Below are positions 15,891-25,682 of a DNA stretch of 53,979 nucleotides, piece after piece. Under the pieces are notes generated by a model. That model made no database searches, was not told the origin of the DNA, and saw only the letters and a program-made list of their open reading frames with translations. Position 1 is the first letter of the stretch, and each line of letters begins with the position of its first letter. The stretch covers positions 1 to 53,979 of the forward strand of contig CAIOZA010000148.1 of NCBI GenBank assembly GCA_903862655.1, in the 5' to 3' direction. The DNA comes from an uncultured Ignavibacteria bacterium. Its GTDB lineage: Bacteria; Bacteroidota; Ignavibacteria; Kapaibacteriales; UBA2268. Made by a program: the position numbers and the translations under genes.

Positions 15891-17942
15891 ATGTCCGAAA
15901 ATTCCACAATGATCGAAGAGCTCGCATCTAACTCTTTGCAGGATAAAAAAATCCAAGAATCAAGCTCTCCTGCATTTCACAACTTATCATCTTTGGCAAA
16001 TATTCTCGAGCAAAGTCTTGAAAATCTCGATTTAAGTGATGATGCTTTTTTGGCTTTGACCGAATCATCAGTACAGAATATTAAGGAAGACGAACTTGTT
16101 AGAGGTACGATCACATTAATAACTAAAGACGAAGTCTATGTCGACATCGGCTTCAAATCAGTTGGTGTTGTTCCCAGAGCGGAACTCCTCAACTCAGAAA
16201 CACTCAAAACAGGCGATGTAATTGATGTTTATATCGAAAATATTGAAGATGCAACAGGCACACTCTTACTTTCAAGAAGAAGAGCTGATTTCATGCGTAT
16301 ATGGGATGACATTATCAACCTTAACGAAAAACAGGAAATTGTACAGGTTCGTATTCTTCGCCGCATTAAAGGCGGAATGGTTGTAGATCTTTTAGGCATC
16401 GAAGCATTCCTTCCAGGTTCACAAATTGACGTCAGACCGGTACGTGATTTTGATCAGTGGGTTTCAAAAACAATTGATGTAAGAGTCGTAAAGGTTAACC
16501 ATCCAAGCGAAAATGTTGTCGTTAGTCATAAGGTTCTTCTTGAAGAACAACTTTCCGAACAGCGCGAAGTAATTATCAGCAAACTTGAAAAAGGTCTTGT
16601 TCTTGAAGGCACAGTCAAAGCAGTTGCTGACTTTGGTATATTCGTTGACCTTGGCGGCGTAGATGGTCTAGTCCATATAACAGATCTCTCTTGGGGCAGA
16701 GTTACACATCCAAGTGAAATCGTTGAACTCGATCAGATTGTCAAGGTTGTTATTCTTGATTTTGATACTGATAAAAAGAGAATTTCATTAGGGATGAAGC
16801 AGTTAACTTCACATCCATGGGATACTATCGGCGAAAAATATGAAAAAGGTACAAAAGTTCGCGGCAAAGTTGTCAGTCTAACTGACTACGGTGCTTTCAT
16901 TGAAATCGAAAAGGGAATTGAAGGACTTATCCACATCAGCGAAATGAGCTGGACACAACACGTAAAGCATCCATCACAGATGGTTTCAATGGGACAGATT
17001 ATTGATGCAGTTGTCCTCAACATAGATAAAGACGATAAAAAACTTGCCTTAGGCATGAAACAACTTGAGCCGGATCCATGGGAAGACCTGATGAAAAAAT
17101 ACCCCGTAGATTCAAAACATACCGGGATTGTCCGCAATCTAACTAATTTCGGTGTATTCGTTGAATTAGAGCCAGGAGTTGATGGACTTGTTCATATTAG
17201 TGATCTAAGTTGGACAAAGAAAATACGTCATCCGGGCGAATTCGTTAAAAAAGGCGAAAATCTTGATGTAACGGTTCTCAGTATCGATCCAGAACAAAGA
17301 AGAATTGCTCTAGGACACAAACAAATAAAAGATAATCCTTGGGATTTCTTCGAAGATAAATATAAAGTAACTTCAGAAACAGAAGCAAAGATTGAACGCA
17401 TTATTGAAAAAGGTGTAATCGTTGAATTACCTGATGGTGTCGATGGTTTCGTGCCGGTGTCTCAACTTTCATTTGCTCCAGTTAAAACCATAAGCGATTA
17501 CTTCCAGATTGGTGATAAATTACCACTGAAAGTAGTTGAATTTGATAAAGAATCAAAGAAGATTGTTCTTTCTGTTGTTGAATATCTCAGAGATAAAGAT
17601 CAGGATATCATTACTGCTTATAATGGTTCACATCCTGTTCCAAATGCAGAAAAGTTCTCAATGGAGCCGCCTCCTCCAACACAGGTTGATTACGAGCTTC
17701 CTGAAGAGTTCATTAATTATGAGAAAAAAGAAGACAAACTAAAAATTGAAGAAGTAATGTCTGAAATTTCTGAAAGCCCAATAAAAGCAAAAACCGTAAG
17801 AACAAAAGCACCCGTAGAAGTTATTGAAACTCCAGTAGAAGTTATTGCTCCAATTGAAGTCATTGAAGTTCCCGTCTTAGTTGACGATATAGTGACCAAA
17901 GTTGTAGAAACTCCTGCTCCGGAAACTGAACCAGAAGCTTAA
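15891..17942 (+). CDS. rpsA: 30S ribosomal protein S1
   Basis: Brings mRNA to the 30S subunit. Six S1 (OB-fold) repeats are visible in order: [89 protein letters not shown] and a diverged sixth, [17 protein letters not shown]. Repeats 3-5 carry the typical LVHI(T/S)DLSW ending. A C-terminal tail of about 110 residues is Pro/Glu/Val-rich with EVIETP/EVIAP/EVIEVP near-repeats. I chose the ATG at 15891, giving 683 residues, because GGAG sits 6 bases upstream; an in-frame ATG at 15879 would add four residues but has no such site. A strong terminator follows. Confidence 0.95.
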   Translation: MSENSTMIEELASNSLQDKKIQESSSPAFHNLSSLANILEQSLENLDLSDDAFLALTESSVQNIKEDELVRGTITLITKDEVYVDIGFKSVGVVPRAELLNSETLKTGDVIDVYIENIEDATGTLLLSRRRADFMRIWDDIINLNEKQEIVQVRILRRIKGGMVVDLLGIEAFLPGSQIDVRPVRDFDQWVSKTIDVRVVKVNHPSENVVVSHKVLLEEQLSEQREVIISKLEKGLVLEGTVKAVADFGIFVDLGGVDGLVHITDLSWGRVTHPSEIVELDQIVKVVILDFDTDKKRISLGMKQLTSHPWDTIGEKYEKGTKVRGKVVSLTDYGAFIEIEKGIEGLIHISEMSWTQHVKHPSQMVSMGQIIDAVVLNIDKDDKKLALGMKQLEPDPWEDLMKKYPVDSKHTGIVRNLTNFGVFVELEPGVDGLVHISDLSWTKKIRHPGEFVKKGENLDVTVLSIDPEQRRIALGHKQIKDNPWDFFEDKYKVTSETEAKIERIIEKGVIVELPDGVDGFVPVSQLSFAPVKTISDYFQIGDKLPLKVVEFDKESKKIVLSVVEYLRDKDQDIITAYNGSHPVPNAEKFSMEPPPPTQVDYELPEEFINYEKKEDKLKIEEVMSEISESPIKAKTVRTKAPVEVIETPVEVIAPIEVIEVPVLVDDIVTKVVETPAPETEPEA

Positions 17943-17964
17943 TTCTTCCACGATAGAGCATTTA

Positions 17965-17997
17965 AAAACAGGCTGATTATACAGCCTGTTTTGTTTT
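17965..17997 (+). terminator. Intrinsic terminator after rpsA
   Basis: AAAACAGGCTG (17965-17975), 6-base loop, CAGCCTGTTTT (17982-17992), then GTTTTA. An 11-bp perfect stem. Confidence 0.85.
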
Positions 17998-18063
17998 ATA
18001 CCCGATTAAATATTTATCGATTAATTTCGTAAATAAAAACTCACTAACAGATGAACTGAACAA

Positions 18064-19314
18064 ATGAATATTTCCTTATTAACAATTGGCGATGAAATTT
18101 GCATCGGGCAGGTATTAAATACAAATGCTTCGTGGATAGCAGATGAATGTACTAAGCTGGGAGCAAAAGTTAATTATCACTCTACTGTAGGCGATAATGA
18201 GCCTGACATTACATCAGAACTAGACAGGTTACTCTATGTAACAGATATGGTTATTATAACCGGTGGACTTGGTCCTACACATGATGATATCACAAAGGAA
18301 GTTTTGGCTGAATATTTTAATGACATTCTTGTACTATCTGAACCAACACTACTTCATATCGAATCACTTCTCACAAACAGAGGTATCACAATTACGGAAA
18401 ATAGTAGAAAGGTTGCGATGCTTCCAACCAAATGCAACCTACTGAGAAACATGCTGGGGACTGCTCCCGGGATGCTTTTTGATATTGGTGAGAAGTACGT
18501 TATTTCTTTACCAGGTGTTCCTTTTGAAATGAAGTATATTATGTCTGATTCAGTACTTCCGTTTATCTCTGAAAAGATCAAGGATGAGGGCGATAAGATT
18601 GTTGTATATAAAGTTCTACAAACAGCGGGAATTTCTGAATCTGTTCTGGCTGAATTAATTGGAGACTCTTCGGCTTTTTTGAATGGATGCACTTTAGCCT
18701 TTCTTCCAAGCTATAAAGGCGTTCGTCTTCGAATCGGTTCAGAAAGTGATAATAAAGTGGAATGTAATCAAAAAATCAAAATCGTATCTGATTATATCTA
18801 TTCCAAAGCTGAGAAATTTATTATTGGTGAAGCAGATGATTCGTTGGCATCAGTTTGCGGAAAACTTCTTAAAAGTCAGGGTAAAACTGTCTCATTTGCT
18901 GAATCGTGCACTGGAGGCTTATTGAGTGGCGAAATGACATCCATTCCCGGAAGTTCTGAGTATTTTCAGGGGAGCGTTATTACATATAGCAATGAGATGA
19001 AACAACAAATGTTAGACATCAATCCAGAAACATTGACCATGAAAGGTGCTGTTTCAGAAGAGACAGCTATCGAGATGGCTCATAATGTTCGTGAGAAATT
19101 CAAAACTACAATTGGCATTAGCATCACCGGAATTGCAGGACCCGATGGCGGAACAACGGAGAAGCCCGTTGGGACGGTATGGATAGGATATTCTGATCAG
19201 CTGAAATCAATTGCCATAAAATTCAAGTTTGGCGGAGACAGGATTATAAACCGCAACAGAGCAGTATCTGCGGCATTAAATTTATTATTTAAGAAATTAA
19301 AAAACCAGCAATGA
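18064..19314 (+). CDS. cinA: CinA family nicotinamide-nucleotide amidohydrolase/pyrophosphatase
   Basis: Two-domain CinA of 416 residues, the family's usual length. The N-terminal half is the molybdopterin-binding-fold (COG1058) domain: LLTIGDEICIGQVLNTNASW, VIITGGLGPTHDDITKE (about 62-78). The C-terminal half is the CinA/PncC amidase domain: FAESCTGGLLSGEMTSIPG, GSVITYSNEMK, GITGIAGPDGGTTEKPVGT. Known members remove damaged pyridine nucleotides and deamidate NMN. The stop overlaps the tsaD start by 4 bases, an unrelated but coupled partner. Confidence 0.93.
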   Translation: MNISLLTIGDEICIGQVLNTNASWIADECTKLGAKVNYHSTVGDNEPDITSELDRLLYVTDMVIITGGLGPTHDDITKEVLAEYFNDILVLSEPTLLHIESLLTNRGITITENSRKVAMLPTKCNLLRNMLGTAPGMLFDIGEKYVISLPGVPFEMKYIMSDSVLPFISEKIKDEGDKIVVYKVLQTAGISESVLAELIGDSSAFLNGCTLAFLPSYKGVRLRIGSESDNKVECNQKIKIVSDYIYSKAEKFIIGEADDSLASVCGKLLKSQGKTVSFAESCTGGLLSGEMTSIPGSSEYFQGSVITYSNEMKQQMLDINPETLTMKGAVSEETAIEMAHNVREKFKTTIGISITGIAGPDGGTTEKPVGTVWIGYSDQLKSIAIKFKFGGDRIINRNRAVSAALNLLFKKLKNQQ

Positions 19315-20327
19315 CAATACTTGCTATAGAATCTTCATGCGACGAAACGTCTGCGGCAGTAATCGAAAACTCGGCAGTGCTATCAAATATTATTTCTTCA
19401 CAGTACTTCCACTCAAAATTTGGAGGTGTTGTGCCTGAATTGGCATCAAGAGCACATTTAAAGGCAATATCACGTGTAGTAAATGAATCACTTGATTCAT
19501 GCGGGAAAACTATGGCTGATATTGATGCTTTAGCGGTAACAAGCGAACCGGGCTTGATTGGCTCACTTATAGTCGGATCTAACTTTGCAAAGGCTTTGTC
19601 AATAAGATATAATATCCCTGTTGTACCAGTCAACCATATAGAAGGACACTTATTTTCGGGGAATTTACAAGAAGAAGTACCATTTCCATTTATATCACTG
19701 GTTGTGAGCGGAGGACATACTGCTTTGTTCTATGTTACATCATTTACTTCTTATGAGATAATGGGGTTGACAAAGGATGATGCAGCTGGTGAAGCTTTCG
19801 ACAAGACAGCTAAACTGCTCGGTCTCCCCTATCCCGGTGGACCGGAAATAGATAAGTTAGCAAAATCCGGAAATCCCAAAGCCTATAACTTTCCACGCTC
19901 TATGATGCACAGCGGTGATTATAACTTCAGTTTCAGCGGACTTAAAACATCAGTCAGATATTTCATCCAAAAGGAATTTCCGGATGGTGTGCCTGAAGAG
20001 AAAATGCCTGATATCTGTGCTTCTGTTCAGGCTGCAATAGTAGATATTCTTGTTCATAAAGCTATCACAGCCGCACTCGAAAAGAAAGTTAAATCTATCG
20101 TAATAGCAGGTGGAGTATCTGCTAATTCCGGTTTAAGAACGAAAATGTATGATGAATCAGCTAAACACAATATCCGTAGCATCGCTCCGATGATGTCATA
20201 CTGCATGGACAATGCGGCTATGATAGGCTACATAGCCTCTATGAAGCTCAAGGAATCAGGAACCGAACCTTTCTTCGATCTCTCCTTTAAAGTTAACTCA
20301 AACGCTCTCAGGGCGAAAAAGAAATAA
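19311..20327 (+). CDS. tsaD: tRNA N6-adenosine threonylcarbamoyltransferase
   Basis: Transfers the threonylcarbamoyl group to A37 of ANN-decoding tRNAs, working with TsaB, TsaE and TsaC (not in the window). It has 338 residues, normal length. The start ILAIESSCDETSAAVI and the metal-binding HIEGH (His109, His113) are intact, as are SGGHTALF, DDAAGEAFDKTAKLLGLPYP and the late AGGVSANSGLR and MSYCMDNAAMIGY. Its ATGA overlaps the cinA stop. A bidirectional terminator separates it from the convergent sucC. Confidence 0.96.
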   Translation: MTILAIESSCDETSAAVIENSAVLSNIISSQYFHSKFGGVVPELASRAHLKAISRVVNESLDSCGKTMADIDALAVTSEPGLIGSLIVGSNFAKALSIRYNIPVVPVNHIEGHLFSGNLQEEVPFPFISLVVSGGHTALFYVTSFTSYEIMGLTKDDAAGEAFDKTAKLLGLPYPGGPEIDKLAKSGNPKAYNFPRSMMHSGDYNFSFSGLKTSVRYFIQKEFPDGVPEEKMPDICASVQAAIVDILVHKAITAALEKKVKSIVIAGGVSANSGLRTKMYDESAKHNIRSIAPMMSYCMDNAAMIGYIASMKLKESGTEPFFDLSFKVNSNALRAKKK

Positions 20328-20330
20328 AAT

Positions 20331-20362
20331 AAATCATCCGATTCTTTTGAACCGGATGATTT
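20331..20362. terminator. Bidirectional terminator between tsaD and sucC
   Basis: AAATCATCCG (20331-20340) and CGGATGATTT (20353-20362) pair perfectly around a 12-base loop. A/T-rich tails on both sides suit the two convergent genes. Confidence 0.7.
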
Positions 20363-20408
20363 TCAATAAAATAGATACCTGTTTGCACACGAATGACATG
20401 CTTAGAAC

Positions 20409-21647
20409 TTATGCTGCGACTACTTCTGTAACCAGTTTGGCTGCCTGCTCAAAATTCTCTGCTACTTTGAATGCTAAACCTGAATTCTTGAGTAAGAGTT
20501 TGCCTTCTCTGGCATTTGTGCCATCAAGACGGACAATAACGGGAACATTAACTGAGACTTTCTTAAGAGCCTGAACGATACCCTCAGCTACCTTGTCGCA
20601 TCTTACGATACCACCGAATATATTTATAAGAACTGCTTTTACGTTAGGATCGCTCAACATGATTCTGAAAGCATTTGCAATTCTGTCAACATTTGCTCCA
20701 CCCCCAACATCGAGGAAGTTTGCAGGGCTTCCGCCGGACATCTGAATCATGTCCATTGTTGCCATTGCCAGACCTGCACCGTTTACCATACAGCCAACAT
20801 TACCATCGAGCTTGATGTAATTAAGATCAAATTTTGAAGCCTCTACTTCGAGAGGAGCTTCTTCTGTGATGTCGCGAAGATCTTCATATTCTGCATGACG
20901 ATAGAGAGCATTGTCATCGAAGTTCATCTTGGCATCCAATGCGATCATTGTACCGTTGGTAGTAAGAACTAGAGGATTGATTTCCAAAAGACTGCAGTCG
21001 AGGCTTTCATAAGCTCTTACCAGACGAGTGATAAAAGTATTGAAGCTCTTGAATGCATCACCGCTTAAACCAAGACCTATACCCAATCTGCGAGCTTGAT
21101 AATTCTGGAATCCAAGTTTGGGATCGATAGCTTCTTTCAAGATTTTTTCAGGGGATTCTTCGGCAACTTTCTCGATTTCGACACCACCTTCGGTGGAAAC
21201 CATGATAGTATTCTTGCCAGTTCCTCTATCGAGAACTATACCTGCATAGAATTCCTTAGCAATGCCGACACCCTCTTCGAGCAATAATCTGCCGATGATT
21301 GTACCGGATTCACCTGTCTGGATAGTCTTAATTTTATTGCCGAGCATTCTAACGGCATATTCATAAATAGTATGGGCAACATCATTGCCTGAAATTACAT
21401 TTACGCCTCGAACTTGTTTTTCGCCAACAAATTGAATTTCGTCGGTTGTAATATCATGGATTGAACCTTTTCCGCGCCCTCCGGCATGAACCTGAGCCTT
21501 CAACACGATAGTGTTGCATCCCATATTTACAAAGTCTTCGAATGCACTTTTGCCGGCTTCATCAGCTGTGTACACAACTTTACTCTTCAGAACAGGTACA
21601 TTGAACCTACGTAGAAGGTCTTTTGCCTGATGTTCATGAATCTTCAT
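20409..21647 (-). CDS. sucC: Succinate-CoA ligase [ADP-forming] subunit beta
   Basis: Nucleotide- and CoA-binding beta subunit of succinyl-CoA synthetase in the citric acid cycle. It has 412 residues, slightly longer than the 390 or so usual. The N-terminal ATP-grasp opens with MKIHEHQAKDLLRRFNVPV, then TIVLKAQVHAGGRGKGSIH. LEINPLVLTTNGTMIALDAKM holds the metal-binding Asn/Asp, and the C-terminal CoA-ligase domain has FLDVGGGANVDRI and NIFGGIVRCDKVAEGIV. The alpha subunit gene sucD is not adjacent, so the two are encoded apart. A perfect FCB-type promoter lies upstream. Confidence 0.96.
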   Translation of the reverse strand: MKIHEHQAKDLLRRFNVPVLKSKVVYTADEAGKSAFEDFVNMGCNTIVLKAQVHAGGRGKGSIHDITTDEIQFVGEKQVRGVNVISGNDVAHTIYEYAVRMLGNKIKTIQTGESGTIIGRLLLEEGVGIAKEFYAGIVLDRGTGKNTIMVSTEGGVEIEKVAEESPEKILKEAIDPKLGFQNYQARRLGIGLGLSGDAFKSFNTFITRLVRAYESLDCSLLEINPLVLTTNGTMIALDAKMNFDDNALYRHAEYEDLRDITEEAPLEVEASKFDLNYIKLDGNVGCMVNGAGLAMATMDMIQMSGGSPANFLDVGGGANVDRIANAFRIMLSDPNVKAVLINIFGGIVRCDKVAEGIVQALKKVSVNVPVIVRLDGTNAREGKLLLKNSGLAFKVAENFEQAAKLVTEVVAA

Positions 21648-21705
21648 AAAATATCCTGAATTATATTGAACAAATAATTTTCTTTTCGGGGAAGTTTATA
21701 ACTTA

Positions 21706-21737
21706 CAAATTTATTAAAAATATGGTAGATTAGCAAA
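21706..21737 (-). promoter_or_regulatory. sucC promoter, Bacteroidota type, perfect match
   Basis: On the minus strand TTTG (21734-21737), a 20-nt spacer and TAAATTTG (21706-21713) match both consensus elements exactly. The transcript should start near 21700, giving a leader of about 50 nt. Confidence 0.65.
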
Positions 21738-21846
21738 AATCTCGGGAATCAATTATTATTTGGGATATAATTTACATTGATTGCATTCAGTAATTAAAAA
21801 AATATCCTGCCACAATTTACGAACAAAACAAGAGTATACTAAAACA

Positions 21847-21875
21847 AAAAAACGGCTTTGAAACCGCTTTTTTTT
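21847..21875 (-). terminator. Terminator of the carboxylase operon
   Basis: On the minus strand A8-GCGG, loop of 8 bases, CCG-T7, 45 bases past the biotin carrier stop. The G/C part is only three pairs, but the A and T tracts extend the stem; it could work in both directions. Confidence 0.5.
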
Positions 21876-21921
21876 AATAGATTCCCTTTTCAATGGGAAT
21901 GACAAAATCTCAAATTTGCTT

Positions 21922-22422
21922 TTATTCAGAAGCTTTTTCTTTCTCGACGACCATCAGCACTTTATCAGCATCGACCTGCTCGCCTGTGGAGACATTGATT
22001 TCGGTGACGATACCATCGATTGTGGTGTAGATTGTAGTTTCCATTTTCATGGCTTCTACAATGATCAGACCATCACCCTCGGTAACTTTTTGTCCTTGTT
22101 CGACAAGTATTTTTACAATCGAACCGGGCATTGGTGGCTTAACATTGATAATATCTTCGTTTGCTGACTGACCTTCGCCATAGTCATTTCCATCGTTGTG
22201 AACTTTATCGAAATGATAGGTAGTGCCTTCAGCATTGACATAGTAATGATTCTTGTCCTCTGCTATGAATACATCCTGCCATACTCCGGAGATATTTATC
22301 TTCAAATGATTCTTGTCAATTCTACGGAATTCAAAATTATGCAGAACGTCATCGATGTTAATCGATTTATTGTCTTTTGCAGGCTGAACCTGATGTTTCT
22401 TTGTTTTAAATAATAGTTCCAT
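21922..22422 (-). CDS. Biotin carboxyl carrier protein of the acyl-CoA carboxylase
   Basis: Carries carboxybiotin between the biotin carboxylase and the carboxyltransferase. It has 166 residues. The C-terminal biotinyl domain (about 95-165) has the hinge PPMPG (96-100) and the biotinylation motif EAMKMET, with Lys126 as the biotin site. The N-terminal 90 residues look like the linker/BT part that is fused to the carboxylase in alpha subunits of methylcrotonyl- and propionyl-CoA carboxylases. The ATG abuts the stop of the biotin carboxylase gene (TAA then ATG), with GGAGG just upstream, so translation is coupled. It is not a classical AccB, since it lacks the long Pro/Ala linker. Confidence 0.88.
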   Translation of the reverse strand: MELLFKTKKHQVQPAKDNKSINIDDVLHNFEFRRIDKNHLKINISGVWQDVFIAEDKNHYYVNAEGTTYHFDKVHNDGNDYGEGQSANEDIINVKPPMPGSIVKILVEQGQKVTEGDGLIIVEAMKMETTIYTTIDGIVTEINVSTGEQVDADKVLMVVEKEKASE

Positions 22423-23925
22423 TTATCTGCTCCCTCCTGCGATTTCCCAATAGCCGATCTCAAGCCAGGGAGATGAATTAAGCTGTCGTGCAACATGATT
22501 GACTGTTTGAGTTTGATTGGTATCCTCTGATAAAGCTGCAGCCGCGAATGCATGAAGTAATGATGCTGTAGAATTGAACTTCAGATCATCGCTGTGAGAA
22601 TCGATGAAGTTTGTGCATGTATCGCCATCGATGAAATGCTGATTCTCCAGAACAGTCTGCATGAATTTATTGGAGGTCTTTACTCCAAGCACAACGTTGG
22701 ATTTAAGCGCATTGATCATTCTCAATCGTGCCTCTTCCCTATCTTTGCCCCAGACTATGAGTTTTGCAAGAATTGGATCATAGAAAATAGGAACTTCCGC
22801 ACCACTGTAAACACCTGAATCGTATCTGACGCCGGGTCCTACTGGCTCTTTCATGAAATGAATTTTTCCTGAGGAAGGCATAAAGTTGTTATCGGCATCT
22901 TCAGCATAGATTCTACATTCGATGGAATGACCGTTCTGAGACAATTCTTCCTGTTTGAAAGGAATAGCTTCTCCGGCGGCGATTCTTATCTGTAGCTTAA
23001 CGAGGTCGATACCTGTTACCATTTCGGTGATAGGATGCTCAACCTGAATACGTGTGTTGACTTCGAGGAAATAGAAATTATTATCTTTATCGAGTAGGAA
23101 CTCGACAGTTCCGACATTGGTGTAGTTAGATGCCTGAATCACTTTGACTGCAGTCTCTCCCATTCTTTGTCTAAGTTCGGGGCTGACCGCTGTTGAAGGT
23201 GTTTCTTCGATAATCTTCTGGTGGCGTCTCTGGATTGAACATTCACGTTCGAAGAGATGAACGAAATTTCCGTGTTCATCGCCAGCAACCTGAAATTCTA
23301 TATGACGCGGTGATTCGAGATATTTCTCGAGGAAGACGACTTCACTTCCGAAAGCTGTTTGAGATTCACGCATAGCTGCTTCGACAGAACTTTTGATGTC
23401 CTCTAACTTATGAACAACACGCATTCCCTTGCCACCACCACCGTCTGAAGCTTTGATCAGCACAGGGAATCCGATTTTTTCAGCCATTTCTTCGAAATCG
23501 CTGATATTCTTCGATGATGTCTTCATACCCGGAATGACAGGCACACCGGCTTCGATCATTGTAATTCTGGATTCAACTTTTGAACCAAGTAGTTTCATTG
23601 GCTCTGGCTTTGGACCAATGAATACAAGTCCTGCTTCGCGAACTTTTTTATTAAATTCATGTTTTTCGGAGAGAAATCCATATCCCGGGTGAATCGCATC
23701 GCATCCGTTTTCGAGAGCGGCATTAATCACAGCATCCATGTTCAGATAGGACTGGAGTGGTGCAGCAGGACCGATGCAGACTGCTTCGTCAGCAAGTTTG
23801 ACATGCTGTGCAAATTCGTCGGCTTCGGAATACACTGCAAGTGTTGGGATATTCATCTCTTTGCAGGCTCTGATTATCCTGCAAGCAATTTCGCTTCTAT
23901 TTGCTATAAGTATTTTTTTAAACAT
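22423..23925 (-). CDS. Biotin carboxylase subunit of acyl-CoA carboxylase (methylcrotonyl-CoA type)
   Basis: ATP-dependent carboxylation of biotin. It has 500 residues: biotin carboxylase N-domain (KKILIANRSEIACRII, HPGYGFLSE), ATP-grasp with Lys116 and GGGGKGM (162-168), and the signature EVNTRIQVEHPITEMVTG. Residues about 450-500 extend beyond the 450 of a plain AccC and resemble the start of the BT domain of an alpha subunit. Together with the next gene (166 residues) the total, 666, equals one fused MccA/PccA alpha chain, so this is a split alpha subunit. It lies 2 bases downstream of the carboxyltransferase gene. Confidence 0.9.
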   Translation of the reverse strand: MFKKILIANRSEIACRIIRACKEMNIPTLAVYSEADEFAQHVKLADEAVCIGPAAPLQSYLNMDAVINAALENGCDAIHPGYGFLSEKHEFNKKVREAGLVFIGPKPEPMKLLGSKVESRITMIEAGVPVIPGMKTSSKNISDFEEMAEKIGFPVLIKASDGGGGKGMRVVHKLEDIKSSVEAAMRESQTAFGSEVVFLEKYLESPRHIEFQVAGDEHGNFVHLFERECSIQRRHQKIIEETPSTAVSPELRQRMGETAVKVIQASNYTNVGTVEFLLDKDNNFYFLEVNTRIQVEHPITEMVTGIDLVKLQIRIAAGEAIPFKQEELSQNGHSIECRIYAEDADNNFMPSSGKIHFMKEPVGPGVRYDSGVYSGAEVPIFYDPILAKLIVWGKDREEARLRMINALKSNVVLGVKTSNKFMQTVLENQHFIDGDTCTNFIDSHSDDLKFNSTASLLHAFAAAALSEDTNQTQTVNHVARQLNSSPWLEIGYWEIAGGSR

Positions 23926-23927
23926 AT

Positions 23928-25535
23928 TTACATCCTGAATACGCCAAAATTATGTTCCGGAATTGGTTGATTAAGTGACATTGCTATTCCTAATCCAAGT
24001 ACAGTTCTGATGTCCAGAGGATCGATGATACCATCGTCCCAGATTCTCGAAGTACTGAAATAAGGACTGCCTTCAATTTCATATTTATTTAAGATAGGTT
24101 CGCGGATTGCGGCTATATCTGCATCTGATAGCTTCTGACCTTCCTTCAGCAATTGATTAATCTTAACTGAAGCGAGAACGTCAGCGGCTTGTTCGCCACC
24201 CATAACGGAGATTCTTCCATGAGGAAGCATCCATAGCATTCTGGGATTGTAACCTCTGCCACACATTGCATAGTTGCCTGCCCCGTTCGATGCACCGACA
24301 ATGAGAGTGAATTTAGGAACATTAGCGTTTGCAACGGCATGGATCATCTTTGCTCCATCGCGGGCAATGCCACCATGTTCGTATTTTTTACCGACCATAA
24401 AACCAGTGATATTCTGTAAGAACACCAACGGAATTTTTCTCAAACAGCAGAGTTCTATGAAATGAGCTGCCTTCTGGCTTGATTCACCGAAAATAACTCC
24501 GTTATTGCCGATGATGCCGACAGGATAGCCCATTACTCTTGCGAATCCTGTGATGATGGTTGTGCCGTAAAGTTCTTTAAACTCCTGGAATCTGCTGCCA
24601 TCAACAAATCTGGCGATTACCTCACGCATATCGAAAGGTAAACGGATATTTTTTGGTAAAACACCGTAAAGTTCTTTTGGATCGTAGTATGGATCTTCGG
24701 GTGCTTCTCTACCGATATCGAATTTAGTTCTAAGACCAATATTTTCAACTATGTTTCTTGCTATATCCAAAGCATGAGCATCATTCTGAGCATAATGATC
24801 GGAGACACCCGAAATCTTGCAATGCACATCGGCTCCACCAAGATCTTCATCTGTGACGACTTCTCCGGTTGCGGCTTTGACAAGGGGCGGTCCGCCAATG
24901 AAAATGGTTGCCTGATTTCGAACCATGATCGTTTCATCGCTCATGGCAGGGACGTAAGCTCCACCGGCTGTACATGAACCCATCACGACTGCGATCTGTG
25001 GAATTTTGTTCGCAGAGAGCTGAGCCTGATTGTAGAATATTTTACCGAAGTGATCGCGATCGGGAAAAGTATCAGCCTGAAGAGGCAGGAACACTCCACC
25101 TGAATCGACAAGATAGACACAAGGAAGGTTGTTCTGCAGTGCGACTTCCTGAGCACGGACATGCTTCTTGATTGTCATCGGGAAGTAAGTACCGCCCTTG
25201 ACAGTCGCATCGTTAGCGACGATAAGACATTCCTTACCTGAAACGACACCGATACCCGTAACAACACCGGCTGAGGGTGCCTGACCATCGTACATGTCAT
25301 TCGCTGCGAGAGCTGACATCTCGAGAAAAGGAGTATTTTTGTCGCAGAGTTTTTTGATTCTGTCCCTGACAAGAATTTTACCGCGATCTGTGTGGCGGTT
25401 CCTTGCGACTTCTGAGCCGCCCAGCTTGACAGCTTCAAGCTTTTCGTTCAGCTCAGCTACAATTTGCTTCGAGTGCTCGAAGTTTTCCTGATAGCCTGCA
25501 CTTTTGACAGATATTTTAGACTTAATTCTATTCAT
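23928..25535 (-). CDS. Acyl-CoA carboxylase carboxyltransferase subunit, methylcrotonyl-CoA carboxylase beta-like
   Basis: Transfers the carboxyl group from biotin to an acyl-CoA. At 535 residues it matches MccB exactly in length. Characteristic stretches are [19 protein letters not shown] (38-56), [65 protein letters not shown] and, in the second crotonase half, [20 protein letters not shown]. MccB acts in leucine breakdown, making 3-methylglutaconyl-CoA; propionyl-CoA or geranyl-CoA carboxylase are alternatives, less likely by these motifs. It is the first gene of the operon, followed by the biotin carboxylase and biotin carrier genes. No other leucine-degradation gene is in the window. Confidence 0.9.
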   Translation of the reverse strand: MNRIKSKISVKSAGYQENFEHSKQIVAELNEKLEAVKLGGSEVARNRHTDRGKILVRDRIKKLCDKNTPFLEMSALAANDMYDGQAPSAGVVTGIGVVSGKECLIVANDATVKGGTYFPMTIKKHVRAQEVALQNNLPCVYLVDSGGVFLPLQADTFPDRDHFGKIFYNQAQLSANKIPQIAVVMGSCTAGGAYVPAMSDETIMVRNQATIFIGGPPLVKAATGEVVTDEDLGGADVHCKISGVSDHYAQNDAHALDIARNIVENIGLRTKFDIGREAPEDPYYDPKELYGVLPKNIRLPFDMREVIARFVDGSRFQEFKELYGTTIITGFARVMGYPVGIIGNNGVIFGESSQKAAHFIELCCLRKIPLVFLQNITGFMVGKKYEHGGIARDGAKMIHAVANANVPKFTLIVGASNGAGNYAMCGRGYNPRMLWMLPHGRISVMGGEQAADVLASVKINQLLKEGQKLSDADIAAIREPILNKYEIEGSPYFSTSRIWDDGIIDPLDIRTVLGLGIAMSLNQPIPEHNFGVFRM

Positions 25536-25682
25536 AACAATCCGGAAAAGTAAAAAATGAAGAAAAGCAATTTACTGCTATTTCTCAAATTTTAAAAATG
25601 TAGAGTTGTGAAATAGGATTTTTTTGGGAAATTAGTGGAATTTGATGTTGGATCTGTTTTAGTCAATCAAATTGCTAATAGT

